A program made the translations under genes and the position numbers. From positions 3,475,001-3,539,000 of the forward strand of contig NZ_CP117709.1 in assembly GCF_028622875.1 (NCBI RefSeq): a DNA stretch of 64,000 nt. Direction: 5' to 3'. The notes beneath the pieces were generated by a model, which searched no databases, was not told the origin of the DNA, and saw nothing but the letters and a program-made list of their open reading frames with translations. The DNA is from Streptomyces sp. MMBL 11-1. GTDB taxonomy: Bacteria; Actinomycetota; Actinomycetes; Streptomycetales; Streptomycetaceae. Position 1 is the stretch's first letter. Every line of letters starts with the position of its first letter. Positions 25,318 through 33,957 of this stretch are shown piece by piece.

Positions 25318-25890
25318 CTACTGGTGACGCCAGACTTCTGCAGGAGTGATGTCCCAGGAGGTACCAGCGATCTCTCCTGTGTTGAAGAACGATGCCCAGC
25401 TCACGACCGCATCGCCCGCGCGCTGCCCGCCTCGATCGAACTCGAAGTCGGGCCAGCAAAGGTCCCCCGAGAGGCAATACATGATGCCGAGGCCACGTTC
25501 AACAGCGCATGCTTCCATCTCCGAGTCCAGCTCCGAGGGCACACGGCCGATCAGGCGGATCCCCTCGCAGATGACCTGGGGACCGCGGAGCCCATCAACA
25601 AGCACACAAGTCAAGCCCACGCCCTCGACGAAGTAGGACTTCACTGCAGGTCGATGCGTGTCGGACCCCGCCCTGGCAAACTCCACGCGCCACTGAGCCC
25701 GCTGCGGATTCCACCGCTCAATCTCGCGCTCCTCGGCAGTGAAGCCATGTCCGGCCATGATCGCTACTGCTTCACGTTGATCGGCTCCGAAGGCCAGGGG
25801 ACCAACCAACTGACGGGGAACATACCCCCACTGCTCTCGCTTCGAGTCCTCGAGCACCGCCCAGCCGTTCATGTCCATGTCCATGTCCAT
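25318..25890 (-). CDS. Unknown island protein
   Basis: I do not recognise this 190-aa protein. It starts with a run of Met-Asp codons (ATGGAC three times), so the true start could be any of the ATGs from 25890 to 25872. The sequence is soluble, with no membrane segment, and contains IERWNPQRAQWRVEF and a C-terminal stretch GDAVVSWASFFNTGEIAG. The composition resembles small Streptomyces accessory proteins, including immunity-like proteins, but no motif supports that. It lies between the dead transposase and a GNAT fragment. Confidence 0.6.
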   Translation of the reverse strand: MDMDMDMNGWAVLEDSKREQWGYVPRQLVGPLAFGADQREAVAIMAGHGFTAEEREIERWNPQRAQWRVEFARAGSDTHRPAVKSYFVEGVGLTCVLVDGLRGPQVICEGIRLIGRVPSELDSEMEACAVERGLGIMYCLSGDLCWPDFEFDRGGQRAGDAVVSWASFFNTGEIAGTSWDITPAEVWRHQ

Positions 25891-26017
25891 TGGCTCATGA
25901 TCGTCTACTCGGCGCTGCCGACACAATCCGGCCGAGAAAGCAAGGAAGCACACGGGTTCATCCTCCCCACTCCCGTCTTTTCTCAGCCAATCAAGACGAC
26001 GTCCTAATCACCACAGA

Positions 26018-26040
26018 TCGAAGGCCCTTGGGGCCTTCGA
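26018..26040. terminator. Small hairpin terminator
   Basis: TCGAAGGCC and GGCCTTCGA form a 9-bp perfect stem with a 5-nt loop in the space between the unknown island gene and the GNAT fragment. There is no clear U-tract. Confidence 0.5.
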
Positions 26041-26087
26041 GCAGGCCGGTTGGAGCGGGCTAGGCGCACGGTGAAGGACAGGGGTAG

Positions 26088-26312
26088 TCAACACGTGGAG
26101 GTGCGGGATCGTTCTGGCAACTCGCGGTGGATCCGGCGAACCGGGGGATTGGGCAGCGACTTCTGGCCTTTGTGGAGAAACGTGTCGTCGCGCTCGGCCT
26201 TACGCAGATTGTGTTCGGCACGTCGGCCACGGCGTTCAACTTGGTTTGCTGGTATCGCAGGTTCGGCTACATGCTAGTCGGGTCCTGGCAGTGGGACGTG
26301 ACGAACTACTAG
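26088..26312 (+). pseudogene. GNAT acetyltransferase, 3' fragment
   Basis: The frame running from just after the stop at 26085 to 26312 reads QLAVDPANRGIGQRLLAFVE, then TSATAFNLVCWYRRFGYM. This is the acetyl-CoA pyrophosphate loop (R-G-x-G-x-R-L-like) and the C-terminal half of a GNAT domain. The N-terminal half is absent and a stop codon precedes the fragment. It has neither a start nor a ribosome binding site, so I call it a remnant. Confidence 0.7.
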
Positions 26313-26409
26313 AGCGTCGTGCTTATGAAGGAGCTGGGGCTGGCGGACGCGATGGATGACGCGGCTGGCCGGTGCCGTACGCGACGGCACCTGCCAGCCC
26401 CGCGCTCCT

Positions 26410-26785
26410 GACCGAGGGTATGGACAGCGTCCTGAACGGCGACGCTGAGGGCTTCGTCGAGCGCCTCGGCTCGGCGCCCGCCGGCGCTGGCGACGGGCCC
26501 TTGCCGCCGGCTCCGCCCCCGACCGCACGGGCGGCCGGGGTGAGGATGCGGCTTGCGCCGATATCGGCGTCGTGGGGGTTGCGGGTGAGTGCGGCAGCCA
26601 GGAGCGCCTTGCCGTCGTGCTCGGTGCCGAGGATGGCAATGGCGCGGGTAGTCGCGGCCAGCGACTTCCTGGACCGTGGCGAGGGTGGGCCGCAGGAGGT
26701 CGGTGCCGCACACGTTCTCGACGTCCTGGAGGATCGCGGCGAGACGACCGAGGCCGATGTCGATGCTCTGATAGGAGCACAGAAG
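26410..26785 (-). pseudogene. Alanyl-tRNA synthetase-like remnant
   Basis: On the minus strand one frame gives SIDIGLGRLAAILQDVEN followed by TDLLRPTLATVQEVAGRDY, closely matching the end of the AlaRS catalytic core. After a frameshift a second frame gives AIAILGTEHDGKALLAAAL and then ASRILTPAARAVGGGAGGKG. After another shift the first frame resumes with VASAGGRRAEALDEAL. The last two blocks resemble the DHHA1 (C-Ala) domain. At least two frame breaks and a large internal deletion between core and DHHA1 mark it as a pseudogene. The chromosomal alaS is not in this window, so this would be a horizontally acquired paralogue. Confidence 0.6.
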
Positions 26786-26813
26786 ACCTCCTACTGTCGG
26801 ATCAAGAAATTTT

Positions 26814-28466
26814 CTACGACTCTGGCACAGTGAGATCAATCGACCGCTGAGCATTTTCGATCAATTGATCATAGGTTGTCACAGTGACCCGAGAGCGATC
26901 GGAATTGTAGGTACGCATAACCTCGTCCACTTCTCGCCTTGTAACGTCAGCCCCCACGAAATTCGTGTGCCCAATTACAACTGTCATGGAGGCACGACGA
27001 CAGTCGATTCCCAAATCTGCGAGAATCTGAGAACGATGCTCGTCGAGCTCGCGCAGGTAGTTGTTAGCCTGACAGATTGCTTGATGCACTTCCGGGCCCG
27101 GAATAAGATGGCTTCGGTGGCTAGTCGCGAGTTTCTTGATGTTGGCCTTCTTCAACTCGACTCCGTGCAAAGTTCCATCAGGGCGGACCAGCGCCAAGTC
27201 AAGCTGATCTCGCAGTGTCAGATTACGTCGAACCGTGCCGGGATCGAATTCGCTACCGAAGATCCAGGTCATGCGTTGGATAATCTTCTGAAGGTCAGTT
27301 TCCTTGGTTTTCGAATCCTCCACCGCCGCCCTCAGCTCATTCAAATCATCCTGCCTTCGAGTTCGTTGCAGAATTATTGCAAGCAGCTGCGTCTCAGGAA
27401 CACTCCCTAGTGACGTTGCAAGCCCCGACTCTCCCTCCAGCAGGTCTAGCAACCGACGGATCTCTCCGCCAACCCGGGCATCACTGGAAGGGTGGAGACC
27501 CAAAGTAATCCTCGGAGCATTTCGAAAAATTTCTTCATCGATCACATCGAAAGAAATCCCACTGAGCTGACGAAGCCTCAATACCGGCTCCCTAATGACT
27601 CTCACATTCGCCTTATCCCATCGACGGGACCGCTCACCGACAGCGACCCATTCTTGAATAGGTCGCTTCGAATCGATGGCGAATTCCCCGATGTAGAGGC
27701 ACTCAGAATTTCGAGAAATGAATACCCTAAGCGGCGTTCCGCGACGCACATGCGCCAATGCTGCTAGGTTCTCCATTGAAGGGTCGTAGCCATCCTGCCC
27801 CTGCCCAGGCGCCAGAAGGACGGAACCGTCACTCTGCAGGAATCGGCAGCTTTCCTGGTTCTCAGGACCTGCCTCTAGGAAAAGAAAGGCGTTTGGGGTC
27901 CTCCCACTGGAGGAAGCCTTGACCAGATGATTTCCGCCGTACACCGAATGCAGCTCTCCCCGCCTCACCACGGAACCTGATGAGATGTTCCACATGGACG
28001 GCCAAGGATTAGGATTCTGAATTTCACTGGAGAATTTATTAAACTCCATCCACTCGGAATCCGAGAAATCAACCTCTCTAAGGTCATGCACCACACCTTT
28101 AGATCGCACAGCCTTTACGATTTGCTGGAATCCAGAATCCTTTAGACACTGCTCAGAAATCGGAGAAGAGAGAAGCAATTTATGGAAATCTAGGGTCACC
28201 CTCACGGGGTTCACCTCGGACTTCCCCTCGCGGCGCACACGCATCTGATGCAGGTAGAGTTCGGTTTGATTTAGAGAAAGCTTTTTGCTGACTTCACCAA
28301 GGGCAACGAGGCCGCCGCCTCGCCCTCCGCGCCAGAGAAATACCGCATCGCCCACTTCGGCGTCGGCCCTGGAAACTGCAGAGATGGTCATATCCAACTT
28401 TTCTGCCCCTCGGGCCACGGCATACGCAGCTGACTTGTTTTCGGCAGTCAAGATCCAGTACTTCAT
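26814..28466 (-). CDS. EVE / SRA-like / Shedu-type nuclease
   Basis: The 550-aa protein appears to have three parts. Residues 1-125 look like an EVE domain, starting MKYWILTAENKSAAYA with VGDAVFLWRGG. Residues about 160-275 resemble the SRA-like modified-base reader of ScoMcrA-type enzymes (RRGELHSVYGG, TPNAFLFLEAG, RRGTPLRVFI, YIGEFAID). Residues about 385-540 match the Shedu (DUF4263) nuclease: ETDLQKIIQRMTWIFGSEF, a PD-(D/E)xK core with D423 (RDQLDLALV), E437 and K439 (GVELKKAN), a later Q466, and TVTTYDQLIENAQ. I chose ATG 28466, which has GGAG 6 nt upstream. The gene is visibly AT-richer, with AAT/AAA codons that are rare in Streptomyces, so it was acquired recently. Defence by cutting modified DNA is my inference. 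Confidence 0.8.
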   Translation of the reverse strand: MKYWILTAENKSAAYAVARGAEKLDMTISAVSRADAEVGDAVFLWRGGRGGGLVALGEVSKKLSLNQTELYLHQMRVRREGKSEVNPVRVTLDFHKLLLSSPISEQCLKDSGFQQIVKAVRSKGVVHDLREVDFSDSEWMEFNKFSSEIQNPNPWPSMWNISSGSVVRRGELHSVYGGNHLVKASSSGRTPNAFLFLEAGPENQESCRFLQSDGSVLLAPGQGQDGYDPSMENLAALAHVRRGTPLRVFISRNSECLYIGEFAIDSKRPIQEWVAVGERSRRWDKANVRVIREPVLRLRQLSGISFDVIDEEIFRNAPRITLGLHPSSDARVGGEIRRLLDLLEGESGLATSLGSVPETQLLAIILQRTRRQDDLNELRAAVEDSKTKETDLQKIIQRMTWIFGSEFDPGTVRRNLTLRDQLDLALVRPDGTLHGVELKKANIKKLATSHRSHLIPGPEVHQAICQANNYLRELDEHRSQILADLGIDCRRASMTVVIGHTNFVGADVTRREVDEVMRTYNSDRSRVTVTTYDQLIENAQRSIDLTVPES

Positions 28467-28725
28467 GCGCTTCTCCACTCCGTCGTGTTCAGCTCTATCT
28501 TCCCAGTCAGCACTGACAGTCGAGCGCTAGACCCACTTCTCTGGTGCGCGAGATCAGGAAAGAAGTTGCACGCTCGGCCAGATCACCAGGTGGTTGACCT
28601 CATGGACCAGCCGGAACATGTAGGAGGCCAAGGCCAGTTAGGGTTTCCTCACGCCTTCGGCCACGTGAAACGCTGTAGCGTCGCCAAGAGAACGCAACAG
28701 CGATGAGTGAAGGGAAGGTCGTCGG

Positions 28726-29436
28726 ATGCCGCACGGAGCCGAAGCCGCCGACAATCGAGGCCTGATCCTCGACTTCGCCGGAGTGCTCACCGCCAGCCCC
28801 GTCGATGTCCACCGAGCCTGGTGCGTCTCCGAAGGACTAGCCCCCGGAGCATGGCGCAGCACTCTCAACGATCACCCTGAAGGCCGTCGTCTCTACGCAG
28901 CGTTGGAGATCGGCGAGATAGGGCAAGCCGAGTGGAACCAGAGCACGGCCCCGCTTCTCGGTGAGCGCATCGATCCCGTGAACCTTATGGGGCGAGCCTG
29001 GGCCAAGGTGCCTGTGGCTAGTCGTATGGTCGCGCTTGCTCGCGCCGCGCGGGCGTCCGGTCATCGGCTCGCGTTGCTTTCCAACAGCTTCGGCCTCGAT
29101 CCGTTCAACCCGTACGAACACGTCGGCATCTGGGACCTGTTCGACGTACACGTGGTGTCCGAGCTCGTGGGGCTGGCCAAGCCCGACCCCGCCATCTATC
29201 AGCTCACTCTCGAACTCATCGGCGTCCCAGCCGAGCAGTGCGTCTTCGTGGATGATCACGCGGTCAACCTCCCGCCGGCTGCCGAGCTGGGCATCACCAC
29301 CGTCCACGCGACCGACGAGGACACCTCGGTGGCCGAGCTGGAGGCGCTCCTCGGCGTCCCACAGCAGAAACGTGCCGCCGGGCGGGCGGGGACCTTCGGG
29401 CCCCCGCCCGCCCGGCGTTTCCGTATCCCCGCCTGA
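28726..29436 (+). CDS. HAD-like hydrolase
   Basis: A haloacid-dehalogenase-superfamily phosphatase-type protein of 236 aa. Motif I is LDFAGVLTAS (nucleophile Asp at about 16; the usual second Asp two residues on is replaced by Ala). Motif II is LALLSNS, motif III is the Lys in LAKPDPAIYQ, and motif IV is CVFVDDHAVN. The Asp-to-Ala change at the general acid/base position is unusual for a phosphatase and would be more at home in a dehalogenase-like or inactive member. The last 25 residues are encoded by a large hairpin and look artefactual. GGAAGG lies about 8 nt before the ATG. Confidence 0.82.
   Translation: MPHGAEAADNRGLILDFAGVLTASPVDVHRAWCVSEGLAPGAWRSTLNDHPEGRRLYAALEIGEIGQAEWNQSTAPLLGERIDPVNLMGRAWAKVPVASRMVALARAARASGHRLALLSNSFGLDPFNPYEHVGIWDLFDVHVVSELVGLAKPDPAIYQLTLELIGVPAEQCVFVDDHAVNLPPAAELGITTVHATDEDTSVAELEALLGVPQQKRAAGRAGTFGPPPARRFRIPA
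29376..29417. terminator. 16-bp hairpin overlapping the HAD 3' end
   Basis: CGCCGGGCGGGCGGGG pairs perfectly with CCCCGCCCGCCCGGCG across a 10-nt loop. It is inside the last codons of the HAD frame. It looks like a terminator that has become translated, possibly because the HAD stop codon was lost at a recombination junction. Confidence 0.65.
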
Positions 29437-29555
29437 TCTACCCCGTCGGCTACGTCGACGAAGTCCGCCAACTCCCCTACGAAGACCGGCAACCGGCCTG
29501 GGGCGCGCTCCAGTGGTTCACCGGCAACGAATCTGCCGAAGACGCCACCGACCAC

Positions 29556-29846
29556 ATGCTCGACCACTTCCTCGCCCACGACCTCGAACTCCGCTCGGCC
29601 CTGGCCGCCGTGGAAAGCGAGGACTACGAACGCTGGAAGGTCAGGACCGCCCCCAACCGCGTACAGCGGGAGGCAGCCGAGCGCGCACTGGCCCGGTACG
29701 CCGACCAAGCCGCCAATGCCAAGTACGAACTGGGCCGCCACCGCGACGCCATCCGTGAGGCCGGCGGCACCCCGCCCCATCTGCCCTCCCCGCTCGCCGA
29801 CATCGACTCGCCCGACACCGACCCCACCGAGGAGAACGATCTTTGA
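29556..29846 (+). CDS. Small helical protein upstream of integrase
   Basis: The 96-aa frame is rich in Ala, Glu and Arg and is predicted helical (DYERWKVRTAPNRVQREAAE). Its stop overlaps the TTG start of the integrase by 3 nt (TTGA), suggesting translational coupling. The same frame is open further left, to about 29403 (LIYPVGYVDEVRQLPYEDR), so the real start may lie upstream, or this may be the 3' remnant of a longer gene. Its position immediately before int is where excisionase or replication genes normally lie in such elements, but no helix-turn-helix is visible. Confidence 0.5.
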   Translation: MLDHFLAHDLELRSALAAVESEDYERWKVRTAPNRVQREAAERALARYADQAANAKYELGRHRDAIREAGGTPPHLPSPLADIDSPDTDPTEENDL

Positions 29847-31104
29847 AGGGTTCCACCCACCGCCGCTGCTACTGCCGAGACCCCCACACCGGCAAGCCGC
29901 TCGGCAAGAAGTGTTCCAAGCTCACCAGCCGCAAGCACGGCTCATACTCCATACGCCAGGAACTCTCACCCCGCGAAGACGGCACCCGCCGCTCCTTCAG
30001 CCGCGCCGGCTACGACTCCCTCAAGACCGCCCAGGCCGACCTCGACCACGTCCGCGCGCTCCTCGCCCTGGCCGACACGGACGATCCCGACAGCCTCCAG
30101 CGCCTCGTCACGCTCCTGGAGGAGGTCGGGGACGAGAGGCGCCCCTGCCCGACGTCGAGGAGACACGGCGGCGTCTAAGGGCCGGGCTCGGGCTACGGGG
30201 CAGCCTCACGGTCGGCGAGTGGCTGGATGCCTGGTTCGCGTCGAAGAAGCGCCGCAGGACCACCCTCAACGGGTACGCGTCGCACATCCGCGTCCACCTG
30301 AAGCCCCGTATCGGGCACATTCGCCTGGACCGGCTCAACGTCGGTCACCTCGTGGAGATGTTCGACGGGATAGCCGACGACAACGAGGTGATCGCCGCCG
30401 AGAACCAGGCCCGCCGCGAGCAGATCGCCCGGTGCAAGCCGAGCCGTCCTGGCCGCCCGGTCACCGCCGAACGGGCCAAGCTGGCGGAGATGAAGCCGTT
30501 CCGGAAGATCACCGGCCCGGCGACCAGGCAGGCCGTACGCCGCACCCTCCGCGCGGCCCTGAACTCCGCCATCGCCCAGCAGCTCATCACGTTCAACCCG
30601 GCTGCCCACGTCGAGATCGTCGTCGACGGCTGGGACCCGTACGAGTCCGAGCCGAAGACCGACGGCAGCGCCGGCACGATCGCTCTCGACAGCGTGAACG
30701 TGGCCGTCCTGCGCGCGCACAGGAAGCGCCAGACACGAGAGCGGAAGAAGGCGGGTGCCGCCTGGCAGGAGACCGGAAAGATCTTCACCAAGGAGGATGG
30801 CTCCTGGCTCCACCCGGAAACAGTCTCAGAGACCTTCCGCCGCCTCCTCGCCACCACCGACCTCCCGCCCATCACCCTGCGGGACCTCCGCCACGTGGCG
30901 GCGACGCTCACCCACGGGGCCGGCGGCGACATCCACACGATCAAGGAGACCCTCCGCCACTCCACGATCACCCTGACCTCGGACACGTACACGAGCCTGT
31001 TGCCCGAGGTCGACCTAGCGGTGGCCGAGGCAGCTGCCGCGCTCATTCCTCGCCAACGGCAACACCGGCGCGCTGCGGGTGGAGTTGAGAAACCCGAGCG
31101 GTGA
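29843..31104 (+). pseudogene. int: Tyrosine recombinase (integrase), disrupted
   Basis: The N-terminal part (KGSTHRRCYCRDPHTGKPLG onward) and the SAM-like core-binding part (SLTVGEWLDAWFASKKRRR) match actinomycete phage-type integrases. Three defects are visible. A one-base loss near 30137 puts the two parts in different frames. The segment with the first catalytic Arg (box I, usually near YRGLRRGE) is missing between NPAAHVEI and the PKTDGSAGTIALDS region. The HxxR box reads RDLRH, with the His replaced. The third box His (LRHSTITL) and the Tyr nucleophile (SDTYTS) remain. The enzyme should be inactive, which would trap the island. Confidence 0.85.
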
Positions 31105-31185
31105 AGCATCTTCAGCCTCAATAGATCGGGCTTTCTTTCGCTGTTCTCCCTCCCCGCAGCCGCCCCGCACTCCATCCTCGATTCC

Positions 31186-31683
31186 ATGGGACGAAACAGC
31201 CAGCGCCGCCGAAGCGCACGTGCAGCACGGACAGCACTAGACGCCAGGCCAGATCTCTCCGAGATCTCCCGTGTCCGCGCCCAGAAGCTCCTGCGCGCGG
31301 ACATCGCCACGTGGATGCAGAACCCTTCGAAAGGGCCAGGAGGCTCCTTCATCGAAGGGGAACGCCCTTCGGACCCCACCATGGTCTGGGCCATCCTGAT
31401 GGCCTGGCTCGTCGGAGCAAAGGAGCAGATCAGCGAGGACCAGGCCAGGGACGCCGTCGAGTGGGTTTCCGACAGCTTGGGGATCCAACACGATGATCTT
31501 CTCCAGGCGGCGGGCTTCATCGGCCACCCGGATGCGCCCAGCCTGACTCTCAACCAAGCAGTGGACCACTACGGCGACCCGATCGCCTTCACTCTGTACA
31601 TGGTCTTGCTATGCGGCGGCCTAGTTGCCACGGTCGGCGATGCTGATCCGGAATGGCTCAAGCAGTTCGACCTGGTCTCCTGA
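31186..31683 (+). CDS. Small unknown island protein
   Basis: The 165-aa protein begins with a basic stretch (GRNSQRRRSARAARTALDA) and is otherwise acidic and helical, with SEDQARDAVEWVSDSLGI and a hydrophobic stretch near the end (FTLYMVLLCGGLVATVG). I do not recognise it. It lies between the integrase remnant and the convergent ATPase gene. Whether it is translated is uncertain, since I see only a weak ribosome binding site. Confidence 0.5.
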   Translation: MGRNSQRRRSARAARTALDARPDLSEISRVRAQKLLRADIATWMQNPSKGPGGSFIEGERPSDPTMVWAILMAWLVGAKEQISEDQARDAVEWVSDSLGIQHDDLLQAAGFIGHPDAPSLTLNQAVDHYGDPIAFTLYMVLLCGGLVATVGDADPEWLKQFDLVS

Positions 31684-31830
31684 ACTTGGTTGGTCCTTGC
31701 TGGGGGCGAACCCGTATTCCTCCTCACGCACCACTCCGCACACGGTGCTCATCACAAGACGACGGACGAACGGTGACGCTCGTGCGCGGGATAGACGCGG
31801 CACGGAGAACAGGTCTGGGCAGTTCTGCAC

Positions 31831-33777
31831 TCACACGACCATGGCTGTCCTGCCCAGGCTCATGACGTTCTCCAGCATGGCGTGGAGAAGGAACGGCGGT
31901 TCCGTCGCAACAGTGCGTGTCGTCTCCAGGTAGGTCGCCGCGTTCTTTCCATCGACGGCCTCGTCCGAGCGCACCAGATCCCTCCTGCGCAGGTCCCAAG
32001 CCGGCCAGTGCTGACTGAGGTAAGTCTCCAGGTTGTCCTCAAAAACCGTGTACCGAGCAGTGGACTCATCCGAAGGCTGAGGGACAGGCGGGCTCCCGAG
32101 GTACCGCAGGAGATCGGCGTTCTTCTCACGAGTCCGCCGCGCATCCCGCTCGTACTTAAGCTCCTTATCCCGCCGCTGCTCCGGGAGCAAGTGTACCGTC
32201 GACTGCCGCTTACGCTCCTCGGTACCGGAATCCCCGTCAAACACCATGTAGCACGGAACACCCAGCGTCCTGAAAAGGACATCGGAAATCATCAGGTTGT
32301 CCTTGCCAGTCACCTCGATAACGCAGATACCGTCCGCGCCTAGGTTGATCCCAGCACGCTCCGCGCAGCCCACGATTACTCCCTCATCCCCCCTCCCCTC
32401 AACCAGCACCACCGCGTGGGCAAAGAAACCCTCAGCAAATACCCCTGCCAGCCTCCCGACCGTCCGACTCTTGACAGTGTTCGCATCGATGAAGCCCTCC
32501 AGGACACGGCACAGCTCATCCTGAGATGCCTGGCGGATCTCGGTGACGGGATGGGCCTCACCCACTGCACGACGCAGACGGCGGATTTGGTGGTAACCCG
32601 TCGGGTCGAGGAAAACGGGGCTATGCGTGGCGTACATGACCTGAGTGCGCCCCTCGGGAGATGCGGCAACCAGCTCGCGCAGCACCTTCGCAAAGGTGCG
32701 TGCCTGCGGCGGATGCTGGAAGAGCTCGGGCTCCTCGATTGCCAAGCACAACGTCCGGGCATCGCCCTCAGGTCGTCGACGATCAGCCAGGTACTTCAGT
32801 GCGGCGATGATCAAAGCTCGCTGGAAACCATGCCCTTGCCGGTGGACTGAGGTCTCTGCTGCGCCGTCGCGAATGCTTACCTGGAAAGTGGTCCGAGCCG
32901 GCTTCGGTGCGTGGACCGTGGGAGTCACCACCACCTGACGCCCCGTGGTGAACTTCGCGACCTCGGAGGACAGCGCGGCTGAGATGTCATTCAGCACCGG
33001 TCCGTACACCTTCGTGTGTACCTCCTGCCGTGCGAGGTGGGCACTCTCCTCAATCTCGCCAAGCCGCTCGTTCGCCTCTGTCCGATCCACGGCGTGGTCC
33101 AGAATGCGGCCGAGCGCTGTGGTCTTCTGATCGTCCGCCTCCTCGTACGCCCGAAGGTCCGCGGAGACGAAAACGAAGTCGATCAGCTGGCCGAGCTTGC
33201 TCTGCCCAGCGAAGCCAAAGAAGTGCGTGTCCTCGATCTCCGACTCGGTGAGCTGCTCCCGATGTGCAAGCTCCCAAGTCTTCATGGCCTCAAGTGCTTT
33301 GTCCTTGCTTCCGACCTTCGGCAGATTCAGGCTGGCATCTCCCTCGCGCAGCTCGTCGTACGCCTTGCGGAGGTCGGTAGCTTTCTCGAACTTCCTCACC
33401 TCCTCGAACGGGCGGTATGCGAGCGCCTTTCCCGTGATCTTGTCCTCGCCGTTCTGCCAGGTCCGCCAAACGCTCACGCTCTCGGCCTCGTCAGGTGCGT
33501 AGCGCCCGAGGACCTCCCGGTCGTAGGCAGTGAGCCCATCGAACTCCACCTCGACGACAATGCGACCGCCCTTCGCCGCAGAGTGGACGTCGTCGTCACT
33601 CAGCGAGAGCGACCTTTCGCCGTTGAAGAACCAATCCAGTGCGCGTAGCACGGTGGACTTGCCGACACCGGTCGGCCCGATGAAGGAGGTGATCTCTTCG
33701 AAGGAAACATCCACGTTGTGCAGACAGCAAAAGTTCTCGATGCGCGCGCGCTTGATCTTCACGATCGTCCTGAGCAT
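31831..33777 (-). CDS. OLD family ATPase / TOPRIM nuclease
   Basis: The 648-aa protein (from MLRTIVKIKRARIENF) joins an ABC/SMC-type ATPase to a TOPRIM domain. Walker A is GPTGVGKS (34-41), the signature-like region RQGHGFQRAL is at 313-322, Walker B LAIEEPEL is at 345-352, and the switch His (ATHSP) is at 383-387. The TOPRIM Glu is in LVEGRGDE (458-465) and the Asp pair in FDGDSG (513-518). This is the class 1 OLD layout, as in P2 Old and GajA. No UvrD-like GajB gene lies beside it, so Gabija is not supported. The ATG at 33777 lacks a good ribosome binding site; longer in-frame starts exist but add implausible sequence. A defence role is inferred from family and island context. Confidence 0.85.
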   Translation of the reverse strand: MLRTIVKIKRARIENFCCLHNVDVSFEEITSFIGPTGVGKSTVLRALDWFFNGERSLSLSDDDVHSAAKGGRIVVEVEFDGLTAYDREVLGRYAPDEAESVSVWRTWQNGEDKITGKALAYRPFEEVRKFEKATDLRKAYDELREGDASLNLPKVGSKDKALEAMKTWELAHREQLTESEIEDTHFFGFAGQSKLGQLIDFVFVSADLRAYEEADDQKTTALGRILDHAVDRTEANERLGEIEESAHLARQEVHTKVYGPVLNDISAALSSEVAKFTTGRQVVVTPTVHAPKPARTTFQVSIRDGAAETSVHRQGHGFQRALIIAALKYLADRRRPEGDARTLCLAIEEPELFQHPPQARTFAKVLRELVAASPEGRTQVMYATHSPVFLDPTGYHQIRRLRRAVGEAHPVTEIRQASQDELCRVLEGFIDANTVKSRTVGRLAGVFAEGFFAHAVVLVEGRGDEGVIVGCAERAGINLGADGICVIEVTGKDNLMISDVLFRTLGVPCYMVFDGDSGTEERKRQSTVHLLPEQRRDKELKYERDARRTREKNADLLRYLGSPPVPQPSDESTARYTVFEDNLETYLSQHWPAWDLRRRDLVRSDEAVDGKNAATYLETTRTVATEPPFLLHAMLENVMSLGRTAMVV

Positions 33778-33957
33778 GAGGTGCCGGATGGGGCGAGTGA
33801 TCCCCAAGGTGATGATCGTCACGCTAGCAGCCGACTCGATACGAGATGAGAGGTTTTCCGGAATCCGGCCTGCTGCCCGAGAACAGCAACGCAACCCGCC
33901 GCCGATCCGGTATCGGGAGTTCGCGAAGCCGCGCCCGTCGCGCCTCCTGCCAGTCCA

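Noticed and set aside
26309..26854. Intact 181-aa minus-strand gene
   Set aside because: Recognisable AlaRS-like blocks alternate between two frames, so the open frame is not the original gene.
29843..30180. Programmed frameshift in the integrase
   Set aside because: There is no slippery heptamer or downstream pseudoknot, and the later part also lacks a catalytic box, so decay explains it better.
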